Shown here piece after piece: positions 33,528 to 44,314 of a DNA stretch of 53,348 nucleotides (positions are counted from its first letter, which is position 1; every line of letters begins with the position of its first letter). The position numbers were made by a program, and so were the translations under genes. This DNA comes from Sulfurimonas sp. RIFCSPLOWO2_12_36_12. Lineage in GTDB: Bacteria > Campylobacterota > Campylobacteria > Campylobacterales > Sulfurimonadaceae. The DNA lies in assembly GCA_001829675.1 (NCBI GenBank), contig MIBZ01000043.1:20660-74007 (forward strand), in the 5' to 3' direction. Under the pieces are notes generated by a model that worked only from the letters and a program-made list of their open reading frames with translations, did no database searches and was not told the origin of the DNA.

Positions 33528-35116
33528 TAGTGTGCCTCCTCTGCTGAATTTTCTGTTGAATTTTCTACCGTATTTTCCGCTGAATTTGTAATAACTTCAG
33601 CATCTTTAGTCAGATTGGGAATTCTGGATTTTGCCTCTTGTGTCAGAGACTTTTCATGCATCAATCCAACAACAGCCTCAACACTTGTGTTAATCGGCTC
33701 TAAAAGCACTTTAGGATATATACCTAACCAGATTGTAATAATCGTTAATGGAATAAGAGCCACAAGCTCTCTCTTGTTTACATCCGGCAAGTTTCTGTTT
33801 TCATCTTTTGTAACCACTCCAAAAAACATCTTTTTGTAAGCCGACAACATATAAATAGCACCGACTATAATAGCCATTCCAGCCAGTAGAGTTAATGTAT
33901 GGGACTGTTTGTAAAAACCAAGCAAGCTTAAAAATTCACCGACAAAGTTAATAGTCAAAGGAAGCCCCACTGAAGCCATCAACATTATTCCGAAAATAGT
34001 TGCATATCTAGGCATAACCGAAGCTAATCCGCCAAACTCGCTCATATACTTAGTATGTCTTCTATCGTAAATTACGCCTACAAGGAAGAAGAGCGCGCCT
34101 GAGACCACGCCGTGAGCTATCATCAAAAATATTGAACCCGTTATTCCCTCAACATTTAGAGCAAAGATTCCTAAAATAATTACACCCATATGCGATACCG
34201 ATGAGTAGGCAACAACCTGCTTAATATCTTTTTGCGCATAAGCAACCATTGCAGTGTATATAATCATAATAATCGCTAAAACCGCTATCGGGTACATAAA
34301 GTAAACCGACGCATCCGGAAAAAGCGGCAATGAAAAACGGATAAATGCGTATGTACCCATTTTTAACAAAATCGCCGCAAGTATTACAGAACCGATAGTC
34401 GGTGCTTGACCGTGCGCATATGGCAACCAAGTATGGAATGGAAACATTGGAACTTTGATGGCAAAACCAAAGAAAAATGCAACAAATAACCACTTTTGGA
34501 ATGTTTCAGGCAAGATTAGACGATACCAGTCAAGAATTGCAAAACTCCACTCTCCTGTTGCTTGATAGTAGAAGTAAGCCATAAAAAGCATACCGACAAG
34601 CATAACAAGCGAACCTGTAAATGTATATAAGAAGAACTTAACTGAAGCGTAGATTCTTAACGGTCCGCCCCAAGCTCCGATTATGTATAGCATCGGAACA
34701 AGAGAAAGCTCCCAAAATAGATAAAATACGATTGCGTCAAGTGCTGCAAATACACCTACCATAGTCATCTGTAAAAACAGAAGCGTAACTATCATATTTT
34801 TTATATCTTTTGTCTCGCCAAGTGACGCTATACCAATCATTGTGAAGAATGCCGCTAGTATAATAATAAAAAGCGAAATTCCGTCAACGCCGACTATGTA
34901 GTTAATACCAAATGCTTTAACAAGCGGGATATGCTCCATAAACTGCATTCCCGATACACTCGAGTCAAATGCAAACCAAAGCCATAATGCTAGTACAAAC
35001 TCAATTGTAGCAACTGCTACACCATAAGAGCGTATACTGTTTTTATTAACTGCAAATCCAAGCACTGCTGCGAGTGCCGGAAAGAAAATTAAAATCGATA
35101 AGATATGATCCAACAT
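33527..35116 (-). CDS. nuoM: Complex I subunit M
   Basis: A 529-residue antiporter-like membrane subunit. [32 protein letters not shown] and [23 protein letters not shown] are typical. The C-terminal tail carries a low-complexity run of Asn, Thr, Glu and Ser after residue 505, unlike the standard family end. It is flanked closely by nuoL and nuoN. Confidence 0.97.
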   Translation of the reverse strand: MLDHILSILIFFPALAAVLGFAVNKNSIRSYGVAVATIEFVLALWLWFAFDSSVSGMQFMEHIPLVKAFGINYIVGVDGISLFIIILAAFFTMIGIASLGETKDIKNMIVTLLFLQMTMVGVFAALDAIVFYLFWELSLVPMLYIIGAWGGPLRIYASVKFFLYTFTGSLVMLVGMLFMAYFYYQATGEWSFAILDWYRLILPETFQKWLFVAFFFGFAIKVPMFPFHTWLPYAHGQAPTIGSVILAAILLKMGTYAFIRFSLPLFPDASVYFMYPIAVLAIIMIIYTAMVAYAQKDIKQVVAYSSVSHMGVIILGIFALNVEGITGSIFLMIAHGVVSGALFFLVGVIYDRRHTKYMSEFGGLASVMPRYATIFGIMLMASVGLPLTINFVGEFLSLLGFYKQSHTLTLLAGMAIIVGAIYMLSAYKKMFFGVVTKDENRNLPDVNKRELVALIPLTIITIWLGIYPKVLLEPINTSVEAVVGLMHEKSLTQEAKSRIPNLTKDAEVITNSAENTVENSTENSAEEAH

Positions 35117-35119
35117 CTG

Positions 35120-37042
35120 TTAAACTCCTAAACCTGAAAGAAATATTTTAATTTCTCCAGAGTATCTAGCTGCAAGACCAAAAGCCACAGCTAACGATAA
35201 TAAAGTAACAGTTCCTGCTACCATCCATTTTAGCATTGTTGATAGATTACCACTCTGCATAACTCTTGTTCTCTCACCTGTTTGATAAAATATATTTGCA
35301 ATGCCATCAACCGTAGCATCAACGATTTTTTGGTCAATCTTTGTCCAAAATATCTCTGAAAGCTCTCTATACGATTTCACAATATAATCCTCATAAAAAC
35401 GAGGAATATAGTATTGGTTTATAAGCAGTTTATAACAAAAACAATTCTCCAGCTTAGATGTTCCGTCCGGCACTTTAATATCTCTGCTTGTATATTTTTT
35501 ATATGCATAAACAATTGCAAAAGCAACAAAAAGCTGCGTTCCGATAGTCATAATCCAGTAAGTCAAACTAGAGTGAACATGGTACTCGGTAGCCGGAAGA
35601 AGCTTTGTTACCATCTCAAAATAGGTCATCTTGAATGAACCCGCAATAATCGCTAAAAGAAGAAGCGGACTCATAGCAACAAGCATAAACTTATACGCCT
35701 CATGCGGATGGATACCAAACAGTTTGTATCTCTCTTCTCCGTGGAAAATAAGCGCAACAAGTCTAAACGAGTAGAATGCCGTTAAACCTGCCGTAAAAAG
35801 CAGCACTGAATAGATAATATAGTGATTTTCAACAAACGCCACCTCTAAAATTAAATCTTTTGAGAAGAAACCAGCCAAAGGAAAGATACCTGCAAGCGCA
35901 ACTGAAGCAATCGTCATCATAACAAATGTGCCCTTCATTACCTTGTTAAGTCCACCCATTTTAAACGGGTCTAGCTCATCGTGCATCGCGTGCATAACAT
36001 TTCCGGCACCCAAAAATAGAAGCGCTTTAAAAAATGCGTGAGCCATAAGATGGAAAAGCGCAACCCAGTAAGCACCAAGACCCGCAGCAGCGAACATATA
36101 ACCAAGCTGAGAGAGCGTAGAGTATGCGATAACTCTCTTCATATCACGGTTAACAAGAGCCATAGACGCGGCAAAAAGTGCTACAAATGCTCCTAGGGAT
36201 GCTATAAACAAGCCGACGCTTGGAATCAAATCATAGAGCGGATTAGCACGAACTACAAGGTAAACACCTGCCGTTACCATCGTTGCAGCGTGGATTAGAG
36301 CCGAAACAGGAGTTGGACCCTCCATCGCATCTGCAAGCCAAGTATGTAGAGGAAACTGAGCCGATTTACCCATTGCACCGATAAATAGGAAAATTCCCAT
36401 CCATGTTAAAACATCAATCTCTAAAGAGGGCATAATTGCAAAAGCCTGCTCATATTGAAGCGTGCCTGTATTCCAATAAACCAAAAAGATACCGATAAGC
36501 ATGCCAAGGTCAGCAATACGGTTCATAATAAACGCTTCATTAGCTGCCCAAGTTGCGCTCTCTTTGTGATACCAAAAACCAATCAGTAGCCATGAACAAA
36601 GTCCAACGCCCTCCCAGCCGATAAAAAGACCTGCAAAGTTATCACTCATAACAAGAACCATCATCGAGAAAACGAAGGCAGATAGATAAGAGAAAAATCT
36701 GTTAAACCCTTTGTCATGGTCCATATATCCGATAGCATACACATGCACAACAGTCGAAACCAAAGTTACAACCATCATCATAGTAACGCTTACCTGATCA
36801 ACAACAAACCCAAAAGGAATATATAAATCTCCTGTTGCCATCCATGTCATCATCTCTACATGCACTGTTTCTCCGCTGCTCAAAACAGATACAAGAAGTA
36901 CAAAACTGCTTATTAATGAAAGTCCAAGTAACGCACTAGGGATAATGCCGGCCATCTTAGTCTTCTTAGATGCGCCAAAAAGTGCAGCAAACAGAGAACC
37001 GACTAACGGCGAGAAAAGTGCGGTATATAAAAACAGTTCCAT
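35120..37042 (-). CDS. nuoL: Complex I subunit L
   Basis: A 640-residue antiporter-like membrane subunit with the long lateral helix at its C-terminus. WEGVGLCSWLLIGFWY, FPLHTWLADAMEGPTPVSALIHAATMVTAGVYL and AHAFFKALLFLGAGNVMHAMHDELD are diagnostic. Length is normal. It drives proton translocation in the distal membrane arm. Confidence 0.97.
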   Translation of the reverse strand: MELFLYTALFSPLVGSLFAALFGASKKTKMAGIIPSALLGLSLISSFVLLVSVLSSGETVHVEMMTWMATGDLYIPFGFVVDQVSVTMMMVVTLVSTVVHVYAIGYMDHDKGFNRFFSYLSAFVFSMMVLVMSDNFAGLFIGWEGVGLCSWLLIGFWYHKESATWAANEAFIMNRIADLGMLIGIFLVYWNTGTLQYEQAFAIMPSLEIDVLTWMGIFLFIGAMGKSAQFPLHTWLADAMEGPTPVSALIHAATMVTAGVYLVVRANPLYDLIPSVGLFIASLGAFVALFAASMALVNRDMKRVIAYSTLSQLGYMFAAAGLGAYWVALFHLMAHAFFKALLFLGAGNVMHAMHDELDPFKMGGLNKVMKGTFVMMTIASVALAGIFPLAGFFSKDLILEVAFVENHYIIYSVLLFTAGLTAFYSFRLVALIFHGEERYKLFGIHPHEAYKFMLVAMSPLLLLAIIAGSFKMTYFEMVTKLLPATEYHVHSSLTYWIMTIGTQLFVAFAIVYAYKKYTSRDIKVPDGTSKLENCFCYKLLINQYYIPRFYEDYIVKSYRELSEIFWTKIDQKIVDATVDGIANIFYQTGERTRVMQSGNLSTMLKWMVAGTVTLLSLAVAFGLAARYSGEIKIFLSGLGV

Positions 37043-37045
37043 CTC

Positions 37046-37354
37046 TTATCCTCTCATCGTTGACATATTGTCAAGGTCAATATTGTTATGTTTTTTATGC
37101 CAAACAATTAAAAGACCGAGTCCGACAGCTACTTCTGATGCAGCAATCGCTATTACGAAAAATGCAAACATCTGTCCTGTTAAGTCACCGTAGTAGTGAG
37201 AAATTGCGGCAAAAGAGATATTTACCGCGTTTAAAAGTATCTCTGTTGCAAAAAATAGCATAAGCAGATTTTTTCTTCTCATTACACCAACCAAACCAAT
37301 AGCAAAAAGGATTGTTGTGAGTACGAGGTAGTGATTTAATCCAATTTCCATCAT
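37046..37354 (-). CDS. nuoK: Complex I subunit K
   Basis: A 102-residue membrane subunit with three helices. It has the conserved ELLLNAVNISF-type segment (here TEILLNAVNISFAAI) and AIAASEVAVGLGLLI carrying the functional glutamates. It overlaps nuoJ by four bases. Confidence 0.96.
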   Translation of the reverse strand: MMEIGLNHYLVLTTILFAIGLVGVMRRKNLLMLFFATEILLNAVNISFAAISHYYGDLTGQMFAFFVIAIAASEVAVGLGLLIVWHKKHNNIDLDNMSTMRG

Positions 37355-37929
37355 AGGTGCACCTTTTTATCTTCTTCTTTCATCATCATAATCTCTGCTT
37401 CACTCATAAGAGTAAGAGATAAATCCATTTTCTTTCCTGCAAGAACGATTCCTGCAATCATTGCTACAAGAAGCATAACTGCTGCAACCTCAAAAGGAAC
37501 AAGGTACTTTGTAAAGAGTACCATACCGACCTCTTGAACATTGCCTGCGCCCTCTGTAACAGGATAAGCGGCTGTAATATTATTGCCTATTATCGGAGCT
37601 CCGACTATAACAACAACTAAAATTGCAGAGATAATGCTTAGCCCTAAAATTATTGCTTTGTTACCCTGTTTCTCTTTTATCTCTCTTGTAGTATCGAAGA
37701 ACATCATACCAAAAGCATAAAGAGCCATTACGGCACCGGAGTAGACCACGATTTGAACCGCACCTAAAAAATCAGCACCCAAAATAAAAAAGAATGCCGA
37801 TATAAAAATCATTCCTGCTGCGAGTGCTGAGAGGGCATACAACGCTTGTGTCGTTGTTACCGCTATATAAAACATTGAAATTGTCAAAAAAGCGAACAGA
37901 TAAAATGCAATTGCTTCAAACATAACCAA
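37351..37929 (-). CDS. nuoJ: Complex I subunit J
   Basis: A 192-residue membrane subunit with five helices. ADFLGAVQIVVYSGAVMALYAFGMMFF is the family signature, including the pi-bulge helix that links quinone chemistry to pumping. A charged tail (MMKEEDKKVHL) follows the last helix. It lies five bases after nuoI. Confidence 0.95.
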   Translation of the reverse strand: MVMFEAIAFYLFAFLTISMFYIAVTTTQALYALSALAAGMIFISAFFFILGADFLGAVQIVVYSGAVMALYAFGMMFFDTTREIKEKQGNKAIILGLSIISAILVVVIVGAPIIGNNITAAYPVTEGAGNVQEVGMVLFTKYLVPFEVAAVMLLVAMIAGIVLAGKKMDLSLTLMSEAEIMMMKEEDKKVHL

Positions 37930-37934
37930 ACTCC

Positions 37935-38576
37935 TTAATATGCTAGAGGTGTTTTTTTAACACGCTCATCTTCATGTGGTGTAATAGCACCGAAACCTTC
38001 GAACTCCAGCTGTGTTCCGGCTTTCATCTTGTCAAGCGGTGTTAACATATCTTCAAACATTATAAAATGCTCTCTTTGATCACTGGCATTTTCATACTCG
38101 CCGCCATGCGTAATTGCAAGTTCAGGACAAACCTCTGCACAGTAGCCGCAAAAGATACAGCGACCAAGATTGATGCTGTACTCTGAGACCTCTTTACGAG
38201 AGTTTTCATCTATTTTTGTATCAATTCTAATACAGTTAGAGATACAAATCTTTTCACAAAGACCGCACCCGATACATCTTTCAGCATCGGATTCCCAGAG
38301 TCTTTTCATCTCATGAACAGCTCTATATCTTGGACCTATGGGCATCTTCTCAGCCGGATATTGTATTGTGTGAACATCAAATTTTATCATCTCACGAAGC
38401 ACAACCCAAAGACCGACAAACAGCTCGCCTCTAAAACTTCTCTTAACTACTCTTTTAAATTTACCCCAGCCGTCGGTAGGATAATCCGCAATATCTACCA
38501 TATAGTAGTTGCTGTCTAATTCCGTAACATTTCTATTGTTAAAATGTTCTTCAATATGTTCGTTATGCATACCCAC
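37935..38576 (-). CDS. nuoI: Complex I subunit I, two-cluster ferredoxin
   Basis: A 213-residue peripheral subunit with two [4Fe-4S] motifs, CIGCGLCEKIC-x3-C and CIFCGYCAEVC-x3 (the last Cys precedes PELAI). These are clusters N6a and N6b, carrying electrons toward NuoB. PIGPRYRAVHEMKRL is conserved. A C-terminal extension after the second motif is longer than in E. coli. Confidence 0.96.
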   Translation of the reverse strand: MGMHNEHIEEHFNNRNVTELDSNYYMVDIADYPTDGWGKFKRVVKRSFRGELFVGLWVVLREMIKFDVHTIQYPAEKMPIGPRYRAVHEMKRLWESDAERCIGCGLCEKICISNCIRIDTKIDENSRKEVSEYSINLGRCIFCGYCAEVCPELAITHGGEYENASDQREHFIMFEDMLTPLDKMKAGTQLEFEGFGAITPHEDERVKKTPLAY

Positions 38577-38579
38577 CCC

Positions 38580-39566
38580 TTACATCATTACTATACCGGT
38601 GATAACTATATTTATCACCGCTATTGGCATTAAAACTTTCCAACACAACCACATTAACTGGTCGGGTCTAACATCAGGCCAAGCCGCTCTTGTCCACAAA
38701 AAGAAGAAGAAGAAAAATGCAACTTTAAGCAATAGTCCGATTGCACCGAGGAAACTTCCGTCTCCGTATCCGCCTAAGAAAATGATAGAGATTACAAAAG
38801 AGATAAAGAACATATTCGCGTACTCGCCGATGAAGAAAAGTCCCCATCTCATACCCGAATACTCAGTTCCAAATCCGTCAATAATCTCATGGTCATTTGC
38901 TATTAAGTGAAACGGTGTTCTTCCCGTCTCAGCAAATGCAGCTATCCAAAAGAGAAGAAATGCTACCGGTTGAGACCAGAGTATCCAAGATGTAAATCCG
39001 CCCGCTTGATACTCGTTAAAGTCAATAAGTGAGAGTGAGCCGACCATCATAATCGGAGCCAAAATGGAGAGACCCGTAACTACCTCATACGAGATAAACA
39101 CCGCAGCACCCCTTGCAGCAGAGAGAAGCGAGAACTTATTAGCTGAAGCCATACCTCCAAGAAGCGGACCATACAGACCGACACCCATGATTCCGAGTAT
39201 ATACAAGATACCTATATTTATATCCGCAACAATCGGATGAACTTCATATCCAAAAAGCGTAAATGACGGTAAGAACGGAATAGCGGCCGCTGCCATAAAT
39301 GCAGTTGCGGCTGTAATAACAGGTGCTATTTTAAATATACGAGCGACTACATTTGTCGGGACAATATCCTCTTTGGTAAAAAGTTTAATACCGTCAGCTG
39401 CAACCTGCAATAGTCCAAAAGGACCGACATTTACTGGTCCGAGACGGCGTTGCATAAACGCTAAAACCTTTCTCTCAAAATAGGTTCCGATTCCCGCTAA
39501 TGCAGAAAATATAAGTAAAATTACAACGATTTTTATAACCGTTTCAATTAAATATGCTGTTTCCAT
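38580..39566 (-). CDS. nuoH: Complex I subunit H
   Basis: A 328-residue membrane subunit that forms the quinone chamber with NuoB and NuoD. FERKVLAFMQRRLGPVNVGPFGLLQ, AETGRTPFHLIANDHEIIDGFGTEYSGM and WTRAAWPDVRPDQLMWLCWKVLMP are highly conserved. Length is standard. It follows the first-listed nuoG by three bases. Confidence 0.97.
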   Translation of the reverse strand: METAYLIETVIKIVVILLIFSALAGIGTYFERKVLAFMQRRLGPVNVGPFGLLQVAADGIKLFTKEDIVPTNVVARIFKIAPVITAATAFMAAAAIPFLPSFTLFGYEVHPIVADINIGILYILGIMGVGLYGPLLGGMASANKFSLLSAARGAAVFISYEVVTGLSILAPIMMVGSLSLIDFNEYQAGGFTSWILWSQPVAFLLFWIAAFAETGRTPFHLIANDHEIIDGFGTEYSGMRWGLFFIGEYANMFFISFVISIIFLGGYGDGSFLGAIGLLLKVAFFFFFFLWTRAAWPDVRPDQLMWLCWKVLMPIAVINIVITGIVMM

Positions 39567-39569
39567 ATA

Positions 39570-42056
39570 TTACACCTTTTGTATCGAAGCTGTTGCAAAG
39601 CGGTAAGAGCTAAACAGTGCCTCTGAATTTATTTTAGAATCAAATGTCGGCAGAAGCGCAATGTCACCGCTGATTTTATTATCACTTACTATATTAACAA
39701 CAATCTCACCGCTCTTACTTTTAACTCTCACGCTGTCTCCTTCGTTGAAATCAGATTTGCTTAAATACTCTTCACTCATGTAGATACCGCTCACCTCATC
39801 AAGGTTGGTAGCTTTAGAAGTAAAAGGAGTAAACTGTCTTACAGGATTTGCAAGATAGATTAGCGTTCCCTCCATCTTTTCATCACTGAACTTTTCGACG
39901 CTTTCGTTACCGCTTGTTGCAACCGCAACATTATCAAGAAGATAACCGCGGTGTTCTGTGCCGTCATTGTCGTAATGATTTGGCAAATCATCGAAATTTT
40001 TACTCTTAAACCCTTTGCTTGTCGGCAACATTGGGGTGTAGTCAACTACTAACTCTGTTCTTAAACCAAGCTCGTTTGCTATATCATTAAGCTCATACCC
40101 TTTGTAGCCGATTGCCGCATTTGTAGGGTTTACTCTTTTATTTATGCTTGTAAGCGTTCCCTCTTGCTGGTTGATTGCAGGCATATCCAAGTCGCCGTCA
40201 CCCAGAGCCGAGAGAGTAAAATCTCCGCTCGTGTTGTAACCAACACTATACTCTCCACACACTTCATCAAGCTCGCAGATAAGCGCAACGCCAAGCGAGT
40301 TTGTAAGTGTCGGTATCATCGTGATTTCAAATGCACTGTATTTTTCAATCAATGCTAAAAGTCGTGCAAGATTTTTTGAGTTTGGATGAGTATATAAGTC
40401 AGGTCCCGCTATTAAAGCAAAACTATCTTTTTTAGCAAGATTTTTCTCCAGCTCTTCCATAAACTTCTCATCGGCTCCGAGAATCTCTAAAAGACGGTTA
40501 TCATCTACTTCAACCTCTTTAGAGATTTTTTTAGGAACCATTTTCTTTTTCTCTTCCTCTACCTCTTCCTCTTCGCCCGTCTCTTCATTCTTCTTCATAA
40601 CTTTAACTATCTCGGTAATCTCTTCTTTGATTATCTCTTCAACCGTTACAGTTTTTTTAGAGTGAAAAGATGCCAAATAGTTAACTAAATCCGACGGCAG
40701 TTTCTCTTTGTCTGCAAATAGATCAAGTATAAGGTAGAGCACAACTTCCTCTTGAAGCGGTGCATGATACATTGTCATTATGCTCTTGCCGAGCCCCTCT
40801 ATAACAGGGTCTTTTAGAGGGTGAAAGTATAAACCTGCACCTTTATTTACCGTCATAGAGTTGTTCAGCGCATATCTTGCATTTGGATTATCGCTCTTTA
40901 GAGCCGCTCCGACAGAGATAACAAAGTTTACATTATGCGTAGCTTCAAGGTCGTAGCCGTAAAGTTTAGTCCCGCTTATCTCGCTGTAATTATTTAAAAA
41001 TGTTTGAAATGCTTTTGCTTCGCTGTTTACAAGTTTATAGCCGAATTTCTCTTTTAGAGACTGCAACAGATAAGCCTCTTCATTTGTGATAGTTGAAGTA
41101 AACTTAATAGTGTCTGCTTTTTTGAATGCCTCTATTGCCTTAGCAAATGCAGCGGAGTCTTTTGACTTGACTTCATTTTGATAATCAAACCCGTATCTTC
41201 CCGCACCGCAAAGTGCAACATAGTTCCACTCATTCATAACGCGGTAAATCTTCTCGTTAGTGTTCTCAATGCTTGTGTGTTTAACATCATAACTTATTTG
41301 ACATCCCGCAGAACAGTGTCCGCAGGTCGCAGGAATCTGTTTTAACTCCCATGCGTTTGAGCTATAGATAAAATGGGTATCAACAAGTGCGCCGACAGGA
41401 CAAACGGAAGCACACTCGCCGCAGCTCGTACAATCAAGCATCTCTTCGCCGCTTGTTAAACCGATAAGAGATTTGTTTAGTTTGTTCCACATCGCATAAG
41501 CATCTTTTGGCATACTCTCTTTATATTCAGCCTCAAGCGCATCAGCACCGCGAGGAACAGTTTTTAGAGCGTTGTCGCCAATCATATCTTTACAAGTTGT
41601 TACACATCTCTCGCAAACTATACAAAGCCCCGGATTGTAGTGGATATGTCCCCAATCTATATCTTTTCTGCTTACATCTTTAACTGCATAGTGTTGTGCA
41701 TCAACGCCCATCTCTAGCGTATAGTTTTGAAGTTCGCACTCTCCGGATTGGTCGCAAACACCGCACTGAAGAGGATGATTTACATCATAAACCTCCATAA
41801 TTGCGCGGCGCTCTTTTATAATATTTTCGCTTGAAGTTACTATGCTCATACCGTCTTTTGATTTCGCATTACAAGCATAAACCTGCTTGCCATCCGCTTC
41901 AACAAGACACAATCTACAAGCAAGCGTAGGACTACATCTTGTTAAATAACAAATCGCCGGTATAAAGATATCATTTGCACGGGCAGCGTTGAGTATATAC
42001 TCGCCCTCTTGCGTCTGTATCTCTTTTCCATCAATGTTTATAGTAATTTTACTCAT
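39570..42056 (-). CDS. nuoG: Complex I subunit G, copy with a charged insertion
   Basis: An 828-residue peripheral subunit. Cluster ligands seen: [2Fe-2S] Cys36, 47, 50, 62; His94-Cys98-Cys101-Cys107 (N5); Cys145, 148, 151, 155 and Cys209, 212, 215, 219 (two ferredoxin-like clusters); Cys245, 248, 252, 283 (N7 type). A molybdopterin-type fold follows, with little sign of cofactor binding. Residues about 468-518 are a highly charged Glu/Lys insertion absent from the neighbouring paralogue. It abuts that paralogue (42056-44311) with a one-base overlap. Two NuoG proteins in one operon suggests each serves a different position or electron partner. Confidence 0.95.
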   Translation of the reverse strand: MSKITINIDGKEIQTQEGEYILNAARANDIFIPAICYLTRCSPTLACRLCLVEADGKQVYACNAKSKDGMSIVTSSENIIKERRAIMEVYDVNHPLQCGVCDQSGECELQNYTLEMGVDAQHYAVKDVSRKDIDWGHIHYNPGLCIVCERCVTTCKDMIGDNALKTVPRGADALEAEYKESMPKDAYAMWNKLNKSLIGLTSGEEMLDCTSCGECASVCPVGALVDTHFIYSSNAWELKQIPATCGHCSAGCQISYDVKHTSIENTNEKIYRVMNEWNYVALCGAGRYGFDYQNEVKSKDSAAFAKAIEAFKKADTIKFTSTITNEEAYLLQSLKEKFGYKLVNSEAKAFQTFLNNYSEISGTKLYGYDLEATHNVNFVISVGAALKSDNPNARYALNNSMTVNKGAGLYFHPLKDPVIEGLGKSIMTMYHAPLQEEVVLYLILDLFADKEKLPSDLVNYLASFHSKKTVTVEEIIKEEITEIVKVMKKNEETGEEEEVEEEKKKMVPKKISKEVEVDDNRLLEILGADEKFMEELEKNLAKKDSFALIAGPDLYTHPNSKNLARLLALIEKYSAFEITMIPTLTNSLGVALICELDEVCGEYSVGYNTSGDFTLSALGDGDLDMPAINQQEGTLTSINKRVNPTNAAIGYKGYELNDIANELGLRTELVVDYTPMLPTSKGFKSKNFDDLPNHYDNDGTEHRGYLLDNVAVATSGNESVEKFSDEKMEGTLIYLANPVRQFTPFTSKATNLDEVSGIYMSEEYLSKSDFNEGDSVRVKSKSGEIVVNIVSDNKISGDIALLPTFDSKINSEALFSSYRFATASIQKV

Positions 42057-44311
42057 TACGATACTCTCACTATTTTGGATTTTTCAAATCTATATCTGCT
42101 TGCATCTACGCTTATATCAAATGTTGGATTTAGCGCTATAGTACCCTTAAGCTCACTATCTAACTTAAACTTTCTTTGGATTTTAGTCTGCCCAAAGCTA
42201 ATCTCAACCATATCTCCATCTTCAATTCTAGCCGCAACGCCAAACTGCGCAGAGCCCAGTAAAAAGTTCTCTTTAGGCAGCTGAGTTGTTTTAGATGTAT
42301 AGTTGTTAAACTGAAGAACAGGGTCACAGTGGTAAACAATAGTCCCGTTAAACTCAGGCATATCATCAAGCTCTTCAAGCTCACCGTCTGCTTTGCAAGT
42401 TACTTCATCAAGGAGATAGCCGCGGTTGTCTTCACCCAAAGGTGATAAGAAATTTTCTAAATCATCAAAAGCTATTGTCTTAAATCCGGCTTTTTTATTT
42501 AACTCTATCGTATAGTCAATTGTCTCTTTTTTATCTATTTTAAATGCTTTTGCAATATCATTTAGCGTATATCCGTCAAACTCCAGCGCAACATTTGTAG
42601 GCAGCACTCTGTTGTCTATACTTACAACTGTTCCCTCTTGCTGGTTTAATGCAGGAATTGCCAAATCAGCACCTTCAAGCGAAGAGATAACAAAATCGCC
42701 TTTTGCGTTATAACCCACTACATTAGATATATTCTTTTCATCACGATCTAGTGAATTTATAAGCGATACGCCCAATGTATTTACCTCTCTTGGAACTACT
42801 ACCAAAGAGAAATCGCTGTACTTCTCTATCAATGCAGCAAGTTTTGCTATATTGCTTGAACGATCATGCGCAATAAGGTCATTGCCTATGATAAGAACGC
42901 GTTTTTTTGCTCTTGAAAAAGAGTTCATCATATGAGATAGCTCTTCTTCGCCGATGTTCGTCTCGGCATATAGGTAGCCGAAATCAAGCTCTTCAAAAAA
43001 TGCTCTCTCTCGCTCATCCAAATCAGCATCTTGAAGTATAGTTTGAGCTAAAAGCGCCATAACGCCCTCTTCTGTTCCTACTTCATACTTCATAAACTGC
43101 GTAGCGACACTCTGCATTAGAGTATCTTCCATAGGGTGAGCATAAAGAATTTTTGCACCGTTATGTTTTGAAGCAGTCGTTAGCGCATATCTGACACCCG
43201 GATTATCCGTTGCTATTCTGCTTCCTATCATTATTGCTGCATCTGACTGCTTGATTGCATCAAGCGAGCCGCTGTGGTGAAGTTTTCCGCTCACCGAGCT
43301 ATACGACTTCATAAACTCAGCGAATTTTCTTGCATCTTCGTTAAAGAGTTTTATGCCAAGCTTCTCTTTTAAGAGTTGTAAAATATGAGCCTCTTCATTT
43401 GTAATCATAGAAGAAAATCTAATGGCTTTTGCGCCCTCAATCGCCTCAATGGCTCTCCCAAATGCACTCTCATTTTTAACGGCTCTGTTGTCAAAATCAA
43501 AACCGAATCGTCCAGCTCCGCAAAGTGAAGCAAACTCAAAATTGTTTTTAACTCTGTATATCTCATTCTCCCCGTTTATAGAGCCGTGTCTTGTTTCGTA
43601 CTCCAGAGGACATCCCGCCGAGCAGTGGGCACAGGTTGAGGGAACACGAGAGAGTTCCCATGCATTTGCTCTATATTTGAAACCGCTGCTTACAAGCGCG
43701 CCGACAGGGCAAACCGCGATACACTCTCCACAAAATGTACAATCAAGAGTAGGAGAATTTTTTGGAACAATTACTGAACTGTATCCGCCGAATTTCACCT
43801 CAATAGCATCATCGCCGATTACTTCATTACACACATGCACACACTTCTCACACATAATACATAAAGAGGGCTCATAATTTATAAGTCCCCAATGCTGTGT
43901 AGGGCGGAGCTGGTCACGGGCTGAAAAATTTTGACGAGAAACATCAAACTCTAAAGTTTTATTTTGCAGGTCGCACTCTCCGGATTTATCACAAACACCG
44001 CACTCCAGAGGATGGTTGACATCATAAAGCTTCATTATGTTTGTTCGCTCATGATTTAGAGCTTCACTATCTGTTGTTATCTCGACGCCTTCAACAGGAG
44101 GAGTGTTACAGCTTAGTACAAAACCGTCCATTCCGTTTGCTTCAACGACACACATACGGCAAGATGCGCACGGCGAAGTTTTAGAGATATAGCACATAGT
44201 AGGAATATAGATGCCGTTTTTGCGAGCCACTGTTAAAATAGTCTCGCCCTTTTGAGCCTCTACAGAGATACCGTTAATTTTAAAATTAATCAATTTATTC
44301 ATCTCTTTCAT
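42056..44311 (-). CDS. nuoG2: Second complex I subunit G paralogue
   Basis: A 751-residue NuoG-like protein, tandem to the 828-residue copy and clearly paralogous. It keeps the [2Fe-2S] site (CYISKTSPCASCRMC), the N5 site (HPLECGVCDKSGEC), two ferredoxin-like sites (CIMCEKCVHVC and CTFCGECIAVC) and the N7-type site (CAHCSAGC with SLCGAGRFGFD). It lacks the charged insertion. The start may be Met1 or Met4, since AGAGG lies before the first and GAAAGAG before the second. It directly follows the NuoF/GltD-like fusion, so it is the likely electron acceptor of that protein. Confidence 0.92.
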   Translation of the reverse strand: MKEMNKLINFKINGISVEAQKGETILTVARKNGIYIPTMCYISKTSPCASCRMCVVEANGMDGFVLSCNTPPVEGVEITTDSEALNHERTNIMKLYDVNHPLECGVCDKSGECDLQNKTLEFDVSRQNFSARDQLRPTQHWGLINYEPSLCIMCEKCVHVCNEVIGDDAIEVKFGGYSSVIVPKNSPTLDCTFCGECIAVCPVGALVSSGFKYRANAWELSRVPSTCAHCSAGCPLEYETRHGSINGENEIYRVKNNFEFASLCGAGRFGFDFDNRAVKNESAFGRAIEAIEGAKAIRFSSMITNEEAHILQLLKEKLGIKLFNEDARKFAEFMKSYSSVSGKLHHSGSLDAIKQSDAAIMIGSRIATDNPGVRYALTTASKHNGAKILYAHPMEDTLMQSVATQFMKYEVGTEEGVMALLAQTILQDADLDERERAFFEELDFGYLYAETNIGEEELSHMMNSFSRAKKRVLIIGNDLIAHDRSSNIAKLAALIEKYSDFSLVVVPREVNTLGVSLINSLDRDEKNISNVVGYNAKGDFVISSLEGADLAIPALNQQEGTVVSIDNRVLPTNVALEFDGYTLNDIAKAFKIDKKETIDYTIELNKKAGFKTIAFDDLENFLSPLGEDNRGYLLDEVTCKADGELEELDDMPEFNGTIVYHCDPVLQFNNYTSKTTQLPKENFLLGSAQFGVAARIEDGDMVEISFGQTKIQRKFKLDSELKGTIALNPTFDISVDASRYRFEKSKIVRVS

Positions 44312-44314
44312 CCT

